This document shows positions 1-6,319 of a DNA stretch of 17,430 bases, piece after piece; within the stretch, counting starts at the first letter, position 1, and every line of letters begins with the position of its first letter. This DNA comes from SAR202 cluster bacterium AD-804-J14_MRT_500m. GTDB lineage: Bacteria; Chloroflexota; Dehalococcoidia; UBA3495; GCA-2712585. A program made the position numbers and the translations under genes. Below the pieces are notes generated by a model that made no database searches, had not been told where the DNA came from, and saw only the letters and a program-made list of their open reading frames with translations. The stretch covers positions 1 through 17,430 of the forward strand of contig VEXF01000032.1 of assembly GCA_009391275.1 (NCBI GenBank), given 5' to 3'.

Positions 1-489
1 CATGCAAATCAAGGATTCAAAACGAGTGTTTATACCTGTTTCCTCTAAGACTTCCCGTACGACAGCATCTACTAAATCCTCCCCAGACTTCAACGTGCCC
101 CCTGGAAGTTTATAGTAAGGTAGTCTGTTATTGGGGCGGTGCCTTTCGCAAACCACTAGGAGTTCTCCTAAGTCATTAATAACGACTCCCCCGGCTCCCG
201 CATAATGAGAGGCAAACGGCGGGATGTAAGCGCCATCAGAAAGCTGCAATGTCAGCATTAGGTAATCATCTCCAGCGTGATGAAATTGGAATCCGGCGTC
301 TATTGCTCTAGGGATCAGTGATGCTTTGCACAACGGCACTTGCAGCCAAACTACTAGGTATTCGTCATCTCCCCATGATTTTATGGATCTGTCCAGACTT
401 TTAATGAAACATTCTGGATCCTTTGGAAGCTTGTCGGGTGAGACAACAATACCCTTAAAAGGATTGATTGTAGAACTTAGTATTTCCAT
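1..489 (-). CDS. NUDT6-like Nudix hydrolase, 3' end missing (left copy)
   Basis: This is an N-terminal fragment of 163 codons, open at the window edge. It starts at ATG 489 on the minus strand, with a purine-rich GAGAAGG just upstream. Residues about 1-95 match the pre-Nudix domain of the NUDT6 (FGF-antisense) family, including the stretch LVVWLQVPLCKASLIPRA and a following FHHA motif. The Nudix fold follows. Its box is complete: GGTLKSGE, seven residues, then REVLEETGI, which fits GX5EX7REUXEEXGU. Such enzymes hydrolyse a nucleoside diphosphate linked to another group; the substrate cannot be told from sequence. The last 30-60 residues are expected to be missing. It is divergent from moaD. 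The same fragment recurs at 16942-17430. Confidence 0.85.
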   Translation of the reverse strand, partial: MEILSSTINPFKGIVVSPDKLPKDPECFIKSLDRSIKSWGDDEYLVVWLQVPLCKASLIPRAIDAGFQFHHAGDDYLMLTLQLSDGAYIPPFASHYAGAGGVVINDLGELLVVCERHRPNNRLPYYKLPGGTLKSGEDLVDAVVREVLEETGINTRFESLICM

Positions 490-647
490 TTATACCTTCT
501 CGAGAGGATGGTAGGTAAGTGACGGCGGAATCGTCAAATATTTAAACCTTAAACAGCATTCTACAACACAGGCGCTGTGACTAGATCAAGGATCGGATCC
601 TGTTAAGTCAGGCTATCTGCCGACATCGTGGTACACTTGTTGGCACC
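490..647. other. Divergent intergenic region nudix / moaD
   Basis: These 158 bases separate the divergent Nudix and moaD genes and should hold promoters for both. I see no convincing -35/-10 pair. A short symmetrical element, CACAG-GCG-CTGTG, lies at 567-579 and could be an operator or a chance palindrome. A near-palindrome GGATCGGATCC follows at about 590-600. The mirror copy is 16784-16941. Confidence 0.3.
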
Positions 648-908
648 ATGGAAGCAATGAGTCTTAATGTTCGCTTCTTTGCTTTGTACCGTGAACGGGC
701 CGGCGTCTCTGATGAGAGCTATACAGTGCCTGGTGATATTACGGTGTCTTCGCTTGTCGATATCATACGTGTGCGCCATCCTAATTTAGCTCCCCCGGAG
801 GTAAGCATAGTAGTTGCGGTCAATGGTGATTATGCGAGTGCAGAGATGAAGTTATTGAATGGAGACGATATTGCTCTAATACCACCTGTGAGTGGAGGTC
901 TCAATTGA
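648..908 (+). CDS. moaD: Molybdopterin synthase small subunit MoaD (left copy)
   Basis: This is an 86-aa ubiquitin-like MoaD/ThiS-family protein. In molybdenum cofactor synthesis MoaD carries a C-terminal thiocarboxylate on Gly-Gly that gives sulfur to precursor Z inside the MoaD2-MoaE2 complex. The N-terminal strand (LNVRFFALYRERAG) and the C-terminal block (NGDDIALIPPVSGG) are typical. The reading frame does not stop after the diglycine G83-G84: it adds Leu-Asn before TGA. Mature MoaD normally ends in Gly-Gly, so this is odd. Two starts are possible, ATG 648 and ATG 657; the second matches the family N terminus slightly better. The stop overlaps the moaE start, which indicates translational coupling. 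Confidence 0.88.
   Translation: MEAMSLNVRFFALYRERAGVSDESYTVPGDITVSSLVDIIRVRHPNLAPPEVSIVVAVNGDYASAEMKLLNGDDIALIPPVSGGLN
894..899 (+). promoter_or_regulatory. moaE ribosome binding site inside moaD
   Basis: GGAGGT lies five bases before TTG 905 and settles that moaE begins at this TTG codon, not at the internal ATG 926. The site is built from the moaD codons for the conserved diglycine and the following Leu. The same arrangement occurs in the right arm at 16532-16537 on the minus strand. Confidence 0.7.
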
Positions 909-1345
909 TACAAATCACTCAAAGTATGCTGGACCCAATATCTGTGACGGAGTCAGTTCGTAACGATGCTAACGGTGCAGTTGTTACTTTCGTTGGTACT
1001 ACGAGACGGACATCTGAGGGAAAGCAAGTACTCTATCTGGAATACGAAGGTTATGAGGCAATGGCAACCAAGAAGTTGGAACAGATATGTCAAGATATTA
1101 AAACGCAATGGCCAATGTTAGATCTATCCATAATGCACCGATTGGGCCGTCTTGAAATTGAAGATATAAGTTTGGTAGTAGCCGTAGCATCTCCGCATAG
1201 GAAGGAAGCTTTTGATGCTTGTTCCCATGTGGTGGACAGGATCAAAGAGATTGTACCGATTTGGAAAAAGGAGGTGTTTGAAGACGGTGAGGCTTGGGTC
1301 GGCTGTCAGTCACACCAGATACCGACGGTTACGAGCACCTCTTGA
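905..1345 (+). CDS. moaE: Molybdopterin synthase catalytic subunit MoaE (left copy)
   Basis: This 146-aa protein is the large subunit of molybdopterin synthase, which converts cyclic pyranopterin monophosphate to molybdopterin with sulfur from MoaD. Family landmarks are in order: GAVVTFVGTTRR (about 24-35), YLEYEGYEAMA (44-54), the MHRLGRLEIED block (77-87) with His78-Arg79, SPHRKEAFDAC (96-106) and PIWKKE (118-123) with the catalytic-site lysines, then a DGEAW motif near the C terminus. Length is normal. It starts at TTG 905, four bases inside moaD, behind GGAGGT. Its stop codon overlaps the -35 box of the 5S promoter. An identical copy is at 16086-16526. Confidence 0.93.
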   Translation: MIQITQSMLDPISVTESVRNDANGAVVTFVGTTRRTSEGKQVLYLEYEGYEAMATKKLEQICQDIKTQWPMLDLSIMHRLGRLEIEDISLVVAVASPHRKEAFDACSHVVDRIKEIVPIWKKEVFEDGEAWVGCQSHQIPTVTSTS

Positions 1346-1370
1346 TACTTTGTGAAAAATTTTGCATAAT
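1342..1370 (+). promoter_or_regulatory. Promoter of 5S rRNA (left copy)
   Basis: TTGATA (1342-1347), a 17-base spacer and CATAAT (1365-1370) give a near-consensus sigma-70-type promoter. The predicted start, near 1377, is only a few bases before the 5S gene. The -35 box includes the moaE TGA stop codon, so the 5S gene can be transcribed independently of moaDE. Confidence 0.65.
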
Positions 1371-1381
1371 CTATAGCTAGT

Positions 1382-1502
1382 TTCCTGGTGGTTAGAGCGG
1401 GGTGGCTCCACCCGTTCCCATCCCGAACACGGAAGTGAAACGCCCCAGCGCCGACGATACTGCTCTGGTGACAGGGTGGGAAAATAGGCCACCGCCAGGG
1501 AA
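1382..1502 (+). rRNA. rrf: 5S ribosomal RNA (left copy)
   Basis: About 120 bases with 5S rRNA structure. The ends CCTGGTGG (1384-1391) and CCACCGCCAGG (1489-1499) form helix I. The internal GGCTCCACCCGTTCCCATCC segment, the universal CCGAACACGGAAGTGAAAC core and the CGATACTG...GGTGGGAAAATAGG region are all recognisable. Ends are estimated from the terminal helix. There is no 16S or 23S gene in the window, so the 5S gene stands alone between moaE and the arm end. An identical copy lies at 15929-16049. Confidence 0.95.
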
Positions 1503-1586
1503 ATACTAACAACAGTTAGGTATTGGTGTCAGCACGGGTTTGCGTGCTGATGATCCGAGCTGGTCGAACTTGCGTTCGATGAGCTT
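1502..1586 (+). other. Three consecutive hairpins behind 5S rRNA (left copy)
   Basis: Hairpin 1 is AATACTAAC / GTTAG(G)TATT at 1502-1524 with an AACA loop and one bulged G. Hairpin 2 is TCAGCACG / CGTGCTGA at 1529-1550 with a six-base loop. Hairpin 3 is TCGAAC-TTGC-GTTCGA at 1564-1579, extended by GAGCT/AGCTT. None has a strong T-run, so they may be 5S 3'-end processing or termination structures, or simply a structured tail. The mirror copy is 15845-15929. Confidence 0.5.
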
Positions 1587-1868
1587 AGCCGGGAACCAAA
1601 TGAACACGAAGATGAACCCCCATAGCTTTACACCTACGAGATTCTCAAAGTCTTTGAAAATTTTCAGGCTTTCCCATGCCATAGACGAGGTAATTGGGTT
1701 CGAATAGTGCATCCTCAAAATTGCTTGTGACCGTCCCGTTGAACCCGATCCTAGTACATCGCGTTCAACAAGCACTGTATCCTTCATACCTAGATTAGCC
1801 AGATTATACAAAGTGCTGCACCCCATTACCCCACCACCAATGATTACTGCTTCCGCGGTTGATTTCAT
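1506..1868 (-). pseudogene. FAD-dependent oxidoreductase (DAO family), cut by the repeat junction
   Basis: ATG 1868 opens a frame whose first 76 or so codons (1636-1868) are the N terminus of a DAO-superfamily amine/glycine-type oxidoreductase. The FAD dinucleotide-binding motif VIIGGGVMGCSTLYNLA (residues 8-24), an acidic VERD strand end and the flavin-attachment-region motif GSGSTGRSQAILRMHYS are clear. The family is usually about 370-400 aa. At base 1635/1636 the inverted-repeat arm begins. The frame continues for 43 unrelated codons (hydrophobic, then basic) to a stop at 1506, so substrate domain and C terminus are absent. It is divergent from the hydrolase gene. Either a real truncation or a chimeric joint would explain it. 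Confidence 0.8.
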
Positions 1869-1951
1869 TTACAATATCCGCCTTATCATCTTTAAATATT
1901 TGCAGTAAGAGAAATATTCGTAGTAAAAGGAAAATCGATAGCTCGAGTAAG

Positions 1952-1981
1952 TTGACCGTAAACTGCCAAGGATACTATATT
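1952..1981 (+). promoter_or_regulatory. Promoter of the beta-lactamase-family hydrolase
   Basis: TTGACC (1952-1957), an 18-base spacer and TATATT (1976-1981) lie in the 181-base gap between the oxidoreductase start and the hydrolase start. Both boxes match consensus at five of six positions. The leader would be about 60 bases. Confidence 0.6.
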
Positions 1982-2049
1982 GTGTTCTACAGCCAAACAA
2001 AACTGTATCAAGTCAAGAAGACCCAAAACTTTATTAGCAGGTGTTGGAC

Positions 2050-3156
2050 ATGGTTACTTCCGCACAAGAAGTGCAAATGGACCAAAAGGGACTCGATAAC
2101 GTAAAAGCAATTTTTAACAAACAGATCGACCAAGGTCTTCACCCTGGAGCAGCTATGGCTATATATAGACACGGCAAACTAGTACTAGATCTCTACGGGG
2201 GGATAGCTAACACCGACATAGGCAAGAAGGTAGACAAGGACACTTTGTTCGTAATCTTTTCTTGCACTAAAGCCTTGGCGGCTTTTTGTTCACATATCAT
2301 GTGGTCCAGAGGAATGATAGAGTTGGGCCATTGGATGTCTGAGTACTGGCCAGAGTTTGCCAACAACGGAAAAGAAGACGTGGAAGTACGCCACATTTTG
2401 ACTCATACCGGTGGATTCCCTGATACACCACCAGAACTCACACCTGACAAAATGACAGACTGGGGCACAGCTGTCACCGCGATGGAAAACGCTAAACCAA
2501 AATATAAGCCGGGTGAAGTCATTTCTTACCATTCCCTCAACTTTGGCTGGGTAATCGGTGAAGTCATTAGACGGATCGACGGCCGACCTATCAGCCAGTT
2601 CCTCAAGGAAGAAATTACCGGACCCCTAGGGATGAGTGACTTTTATCTAGGACTGCCCGCCGACCTAGAAAGCAGAGTGGCTAAAATGAATTGGATGGTT
2701 GAAGAAGAAGAACCAGAATTGGTTGAATTATTCAATCGCCCAGAGTTTCATCAAGCTGTCATTCCCGCAGCAAATGGTATCAGCACTGCACGAGATCTGG
2801 CCCGGTTTTACGCAATGTTATCCATGGGGGGAACCCTCGACGGTGTAGACATCGTACGACCGGGAATAGTCAGGGGGATGGCTGTACTACAAGAAGAAGG
2901 CGATGACATAGGCAACAACAGGTACGTTAAATTAGGACTCGGAGTCGCCATAGACGATCCTGCGATGGGCCAACATCGTGGCCATGAACGTTACGGAGTT
3001 ACTTTTGGTCACGGAGGGTTGGGAAGCAGCATTGCTTGGGTAGAGCCAGATGAGCGTCTAGCAGTCGCCATTATCACCAACGGCGTCCGAGACAGAGCTT
3101 CAAATACGGAACGACTGGCAGAGTTATCCGACGCAGTAAAGCAAGCATGCCTCTGA
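2050..3156 (+). CDS. Serine hydrolase, class C beta-lactamase / EstB-like family
   Basis: This protein of 368 aa has the penicillin-binding-protein fold. The nucleophile motif S71-x-x-K74 (FSCTK) lies after a strand ending DTLFVI. The second motif is Y160-HSLN, and the third-motif region FGHGGLGSS has His321 in place of the KTG lysine, as in EstB-type esterases and D-aminopeptidase relatives. These traits favour an esterase or amidase over an antibiotic-inactivating enzyme. No signal peptide is visible, so a cytoplasmic location is likely. I chose ATG 2050, preceded by AGCAGG; GTG 2041 and ATG 2077 remain possible. It converges on glcG. Substrate is unknown. Confidence 0.9.
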   Translation: MVTSAQEVQMDQKGLDNVKAIFNKQIDQGLHPGAAMAIYRHGKLVLDLYGGIANTDIGKKVDKDTLFVIFSCTKALAAFCSHIMWSRGMIELGHWMSEYWPEFANNGKEDVEVRHILTHTGGFPDTPPELTPDKMTDWGTAVTAMENAKPKYKPGEVISYHSLNFGWVIGEVIRRIDGRPISQFLKEEITGPLGMSDFYLGLPADLESRVAKMNWMVEEEEPELVELFNRPEFHQAVIPAANGISTARDLARFYAMLSMGGTLDGVDIVRPGIVRGMAVLQEEGDDIGNNRYVKLGLGVAIDDPAMGQHRGHERYGVTFGHGGLGSSIAWVEPDERLAVAIITNGVRDRASNTERLAELSDAVKQACL

Positions 3157-3173
3157 CACCTCGTATGAGCTAA

Positions 3174-3229
3174 GGGATCCGACGTTCACCGAGGGTCTCC
3201 CAACCCAAATATCAAAGAACGTCGATCCC
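3174..3229. repeat. Inverted repeat spanning the end of the glcG-like gene
   Basis: GGGATCCGACGTTC (3174-3187) pairs with GAACGTCGATCCC (3217-3229) with one bulged C. The second half is the last codons of the minus-strand GlcG-like gene (Gly-Ile-Asp-Val-Leu). The first half is in the gap after the convergent hydrolase. The 29-base loop contains a smaller GGG/CCC pairing. There is no T-run, so it is at best an atypical convergent terminator. Confidence 0.5.
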
Positions 3230-3607
3230 AGCCCTTGCTATATCCTCGTCCTCCTGGGAAGTACCACCGCTAACGCCCACCGCACCAATTACATCCCCGC
3301 CCCTCATAATTGGAAGCGCCCCCTGTCCCGGAACAAAATTTCCGGCCTGAGAAACGATCATCGCCTGCATGACTGGCGTACTAGCTCGTTCTGTCAAATC
3401 ACCACTCGGTACCCCGAAAGTTACGGAAGCCATTGCCTTACCTCGAGACAATACCGGGGATCTCCATGAAGCACCATCTAAACGCACCATAGTTAGGAGA
3501 TCCCCACGGCCATCTACTACTGATATCCCGACTTTTATTCCCATATTTTGAGCTTCGGCCTGTGCCGCGCTGAGTATCCTCTGAGCTTCTGATGTGGTCA
3601 ATCCCAC
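3212..3607 (-). CDS. GlcG/HbpS family protein (heme-binding, DUF336 type)
   Basis: This 131-aa protein covers a complete GlcG/HbpS domain. Features are the N-terminal helix (SEAQRILSAAQAEA), the strand VGISVVDGRGDLLTMVRLDGA, the K-A motif region SRGKAMASVTFG, and the C-terminal GGDVIGAVGVSGGTSQEDEDIARAG block that typifies the family. Relatives bind heme or cobalamin-like tetrapyrroles, or are uncharacterised parts of oxidation pathways; the ligand here is unknown. It starts at GTG 3607 behind AGAGGTGA. It is probably the last gene of an operon with the SDR and the 80-aa protein, after a 61-base gap. Confidence 0.85.
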   Translation of the reverse strand: MGLTTSEAQRILSAAQAEAQNMGIKVGISVVDGRGDLLTMVRLDGASWRSPVLSRGKAMASVTFGVPSGDLTERASTPVMQAMIVSQAGNFVPGQGALPIMRGGDVIGAVGVSGGTSQEDEDIARAGIDVL

Positions 3608-3668
3608 AGGTCACCTCTTTCTTGTGATGATGAATTTAGATCAAGCAGCGGCGCTTCAACCATGTCTT

Positions 3669-3911
3669 CTAAGACCCAGAAAGGAAGGCTTGTATAAGTT
3701 CTCCCAAACGGTTTTGTTCCGAAAGGACGTCCGAGGGCTCTACAGGCACGGGGAGTTGATCCAACTCATCTTTGATTGGGCCTACAAGTACCGCTGCTTC
3801 TTTTTCCGACAAATTCCACTGTGTGATGACATCTTCAGGACTCCATTGAACAATTTGACGAAAGCCATAGTCAGCTATTGCTTTATTAACGATCTCCTCA
3901 AGTGTGGTCAT
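3669..3911 (-). CDS. Small protein of unknown function (80 aa)
   Basis: I do not recognise a named family with certainty. The start is well supported: GGAGG lies six bases before ATG 3911, and the gap to the SDR stop is only 13 bases. The protein is acidic and probably helical. Its N-terminal half reads as an alpha-helix followed by a W-x-P-E-D-V-x-x-x-W-x-L-S-E-K-E-A-A-x-L pattern. That recalls the compact helical fold of the LigA-type small subunit of ring-opening dioxygenases and some RiPP leader-like small proteins. No catalytic partner (LigB-like) is nearby. Co-expression with an SDR and a GlcG-like protein suggests an accessory role in the same catabolic step. This is inference. Confidence 0.7.
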   Translation of the reverse strand: MTTLEEIVNKAIADYGFRQIVQWSPEDVITQWNLSEKEAAVLVGPIKDELDQLPVPVEPSDVLSEQNRLGELIQAFLSGS

Positions 3912-3924
3912 GCGATCCTCCAGC

Positions 3925-4695
3925 TTAAACCCCAGTGTTCATAGTCCTGTGTCCACCATCAGCAATGATTGTCTCACCGCTGATATATGCCGCATCGTCT
4001 GATGCTAAATAAAGTGTCACGTTGGCTATGTCATCGGCCGTACCAATCCGCCCCATGGGATGTGTTTCTATAGCTTGTTGAATTGCTTCCGTGCTTTGGG
4101 TACTTCCTCTGGCTTGCGGCGTATCTACCGTTCCCGGAGCTATACAGTTAACTCTAATTCCACTCGAGGTGTACTGACTCGCTGCTAACGTCGTCAGATG
4201 AATCACACCTGCTTTACTAACCGAGTACGGCAAAGATCTAGTGTACGGTCGTATACCAGCCATAGAAGCTATGTTTACTATCGAGCCGCCCCCAGCGTTA
4301 ATCATTGCGGGTATAGCTGCTTTGCAGCAAAAAAAAAGCCCCTTTAAATTCGTGTTCATTATGAGATCCCAGTCCCGTTCTTCTACTTCAACTAGAGGTG
4401 GAGTTAATACGAGAACCCCAGCAGCATTTACCAGAATATCTAACCGACCAAAGCGGTCAACCGTAGCATCAACCATTTCTTGTACTTGGCCCCACTTGGA
4501 TACGTCGACTCCGATAGAATCCACATCAGGACTTAGCTCCCTGGCAGCACTCAGGGTTTGTTCTGATCCGGTTCGATTGCGGTCAGCTACCATTACCTTG
4601 GCCCCCTCCCGTGCGAAAAGCACCGCCGTAGCGCTTCCAATCCCGGAAGCCCCACCGGTAACTATCGCCACCTTACCCTTTAATCTATCCACCAT
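3925..4695 (-). CDS. Short-chain dehydrogenase/reductase (SDR, FabG-like)
   Basis: This 256-aa classical SDR is an NAD(P)-dependent oxidoreductase of a hydroxyl/carbonyl group. The Rossmann motif TGGASGIG is at 13-20 and Asp38 ends the second strand, which usually favours NAD(H). NAAG is at 90-93, Asn116, Ser144 and Tyr157-x3-Lys161 complete the catalytic tetrad, and a PGTVDTP loop and the C-terminal GGHR region follow. The start ATG 4695 has AGGGAG upstream. It is the first gene of a probable three-gene operon with a promoter at 4768-4796. FabG itself is less likely because no fatty-acid genes adjoin it; a catabolic dehydrogenase is the safer call. Confidence 0.93.
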   Translation of the reverse strand: MVDRLKGKVAIVTGGASGIGSATAVLFAREGAKVMVADRNRTGSEQTLSAARELSPDVDSIGVDVSKWGQVQEMVDATVDRFGRLDILVNAAGVLVLTPPLVEVEERDWDLIMNTNLKGLFFCCKAAIPAMINAGGGSIVNIASMAGIRPYTRSLPYSVSKAGVIHLTTLAASQYTSSGIRVNCIAPGTVDTPQARGSTQSTEAIQQAIETHPMGRIGTADDIANVTLYLASDDAAYISGETIIADGGHRTMNTGV

Positions 4696-4767
4696 CTCTG
4701 GAGCTCCCTTCTCTATTAAAGAACCTGATGCAAGAGATTTACCCTAATTCAAATCGGCGGTCTCAAT

Positions 4768-4796
4768 ATTATATTTACGGATATTCGGGCAAGCAA
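4768..4796 (-). promoter_or_regulatory. Promoter of the SDR operon
   Basis: Read on the minus strand, TTGCTT (4791-4796) is followed after 17 bases by a perfect TATAAT (4768-4773). The leader to ATG 4695 is about 65 bases. The rest of 4696-4912 shows no gene and no other clear signal. Confidence 0.6.
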
Positions 4797-4912
4797 CCTC
4801 CGACATCACTTTTCGCACGATATACGTGGCTTGTTCAAGATTTTAGCTAGATTTTTCAGATACTCCACAGACTATCGTTCACCTGACTCTATGGCCCATG
4901 TAAAATCAAGTA

Positions 4913-5107
4913 GTGAACCGTTTGGAAGCAATTCCTTGGATTGTCGCCTATGTGGCCATGATCGCGCTAGCACCCGCTGTAGTGTTCTTAACTGCATCAA
5001 TCCTGACATGCCTAGGATTCTTCCTGAAGGATCTGAAATACAACCTATCCAAACGTCGGCGTAAAAAACTTCAGCTTCTTGAACTACATATCGTCACCCT
5101 GAACTAA
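4913..5107 (+). CDS. Possible small single-span membrane protein (64 aa)
   Basis: GTG 4913 opens a 64-aa frame with a plausible membrane topology. Residues about 7-38 are almost uninterrupted hydrophobic (IPWIVAYVAMIALAPAVVFL and onward). A strongly basic stretch KYNLSKRRRKK follows, which by the positive-inside rule would face the cytoplasm. It lies alone between the divergent SDR operon and the convergent queG, ending 21 bases before queG's end. The ribosome binding site is weak and the start is non-ATG, so translation is uncertain. An overlapping frame from 4831 looks non-coding. No family is recognised. Confidence 0.45.
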   Translation: MNRLEAIPWIVAYVAMIALAPAVVFLTASILTCLGFFLKDLKYNLSKRRRKKLQLLELHIVTLN

Positions 5108-5128
5108 CCGCTTGTCTTCTATCAGAAG

Positions 5129-6268
5129 CTACACACTTAGCAGATCTATCGCGGCACTAACCTCCGTTAAAACCATGTCCTCTTCATCAAGCACCATAGT
5201 TTGTTTTAATGCAGCCAACGCTTTTTCTCCGCCTAACTCACCTAACGCCCAAGCGGCGTGAGCCCTCTCCAACGGTGTTCCATATTGTAGGATTTTAGCC
5301 AACGCTGGCACGGCGCTCCTATCTCCAGAATTGCCCAGAGCCACACACGCATTCCTTTTTAGACCCTCCAACTTGGCCCTCTTTATAGGGCTTTTCGCAA
5401 AACGTAGTTGGAACTCACCCTGGGTTAGACTCAAGATTTCCAGAAGCTCTAATGTAGTGAATCTCTTTTTCTTAAACGCCTGTTCGCTACTATACAAAGT
5501 GGAAACATTCACTGGACATACGTCTTGACAAATATCACATCCAAACACCCAATCAGACATTTCTGCTCGAAGCTTCTTCGGAATGACCCCTCGATTCTCT
5601 ATGGTGAGGTGTGAGATACATCGTTGATTATCTATGACATACGGTGCAACAATGGCTCCTGTCGGACAAGAGGTTATGCATTTTACGCAGCTACCGCAGT
5701 TCGTTTTTAAAGGCTCATCAGGTTCCAAGTCCAAGTCTGTCAGCACTTGTCCTAGAAATATCCATGATCCAAATTCGGAACTAAGAATGTTGGTATTTTT
5801 GCCAAACCACCCTAGACCTGCCCGCTGAGCCACAGCACGATCTAACATTGGGCCATCATCCACATACCACCTACCTAGAACACCTGTCTGAACGTTCTGA
5901 GATAGCTGAAAAACGAACTCTTTCATCCGCGCCTTCATTACCTTGTGATAGTCATCACCCCAGGCATATTTGGCCACACGTCCTTTAGTAGTATCCAACT
6001 TAATATTTTCCGAAACTTTGTAGCTCATGGCAAGGGAAATTATAGACCGAGCCTCAGGAAGCAGTGCCAAAGGATCAGTTCCTCTCACTACTCTTGCCGG
6101 CGAATACCACGATAAACCCTCCATCAAGCCATCCTGTATTCTTTGTAAAGCCACGCCACGATGGGCTCGAAATTCTTCGGCTTCGCACACTCCGACCAGG
6201 TCAAACCCCAGTCCGAATGCTATCTTTTTCACTACCTCTTTTGAGATTTTATCGCGTCTTATACCCAT
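5129..6268 (-). CDS. queG: Epoxyqueuosine reductase QueG
   Basis: This 379-aa enzyme performs the last step of queuosine synthesis in tRNA, reducing epoxyqueuosine with cobalamin and two [4Fe-4S] clusters. The N-terminal cobalamin-binding part has YVDDGP with the candidate catalytic Asp137/Asp138 and the AGLGWFGKNTNIL motif. The ferredoxin-like part has C191, C194, C197 and C201 (CGSCVKCITSCP), C217, then C244, C247 and C251 (CDICQDVCP). HEAT-like repeats that bind tRNA make up residues about 305-375 (AHAAWALGELGGEKA). Length and all eight cysteines are intact. It follows the DUF2203 gene by 51 bases on the same strand, so co-transcription is likely. Confidence 0.96.
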   Translation of the reverse strand: MGIRRDKISKEVVKKIAFGLGFDLVGVCEAEEFRAHRGVALQRIQDGLMEGLSWYSPARVVRGTDPLALLPEARSIISLAMSYKVSENIKLDTTKGRVAKYAWGDDYHKVMKARMKEFVFQLSQNVQTGVLGRWYVDDGPMLDRAVAQRAGLGWFGKNTNILSSEFGSWIFLGQVLTDLDLEPDEPLKTNCGSCVKCITSCPTGAIVAPYVIDNQRCISHLTIENRGVIPKKLRAEMSDWVFGCDICQDVCPVNVSTLYSSEQAFKKKRFTTLELLEILSLTQGEFQLRFAKSPIKRAKLEGLKRNACVALGNSGDRSAVPALAKILQYGTPLERAHAAWALGELGGEKALAALKQTMVLDEEDMVLTEVSAAIDLLSV

Positions 6269-6319
6269 TTAGAGGCCTTTGATATCGTTTGATACTATCC
6301 AATACGATAAACCACATCG

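Larger units (their letters stand above)
1..1635. repeat. Left arm of a large perfect inverted repeat
   Basis: This segment is the reverse complement of 15796-17430. Position x on the left pairs with 17431-x on the right. I compared the Nudix start, the moaD upstream region, the 5S gene and the inner tail, and found no mismatch; the encoded proteins are also identical in both arms. Identity stops after base 1635, where the left continues 'acgag' and the mirrored right strand reads 'cggaa'. The arm reaches the first base of the window, so its outer limit is unknown. It carries a partial Nudix gene, moaD, moaE and 5S rRNA. It could be a real duplication or an assembly/amplification artefact. 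Confidence 0.97.

Noticed and set aside
1550..1590. tRNA-like GTTCGA motif behind 5S
   Set aside because: No acceptor stem, D-arm or anticodon arm can be drawn around it; it is part of a simple hairpin.
3594..3944. Open frame of 116 codons opposite the 80-aa protein
   Set aside because: The minus-strand gene has a strong ribosome site and operon spacing; the plus frame has no such support.
4241..4747. Open frame of 168 codons opposite the SDR gene
   Set aside because: It is a shadow of the well-conserved SDR, with low-complexity Ser/Thr/Arg composition and no ribosome site.
6283..6309. TATCGT / ACGATA inverted pair before queG
   Set aside because: Only six bases per half with a 15-base gap, so chance is likely; a preQ1-type element was not seen either.
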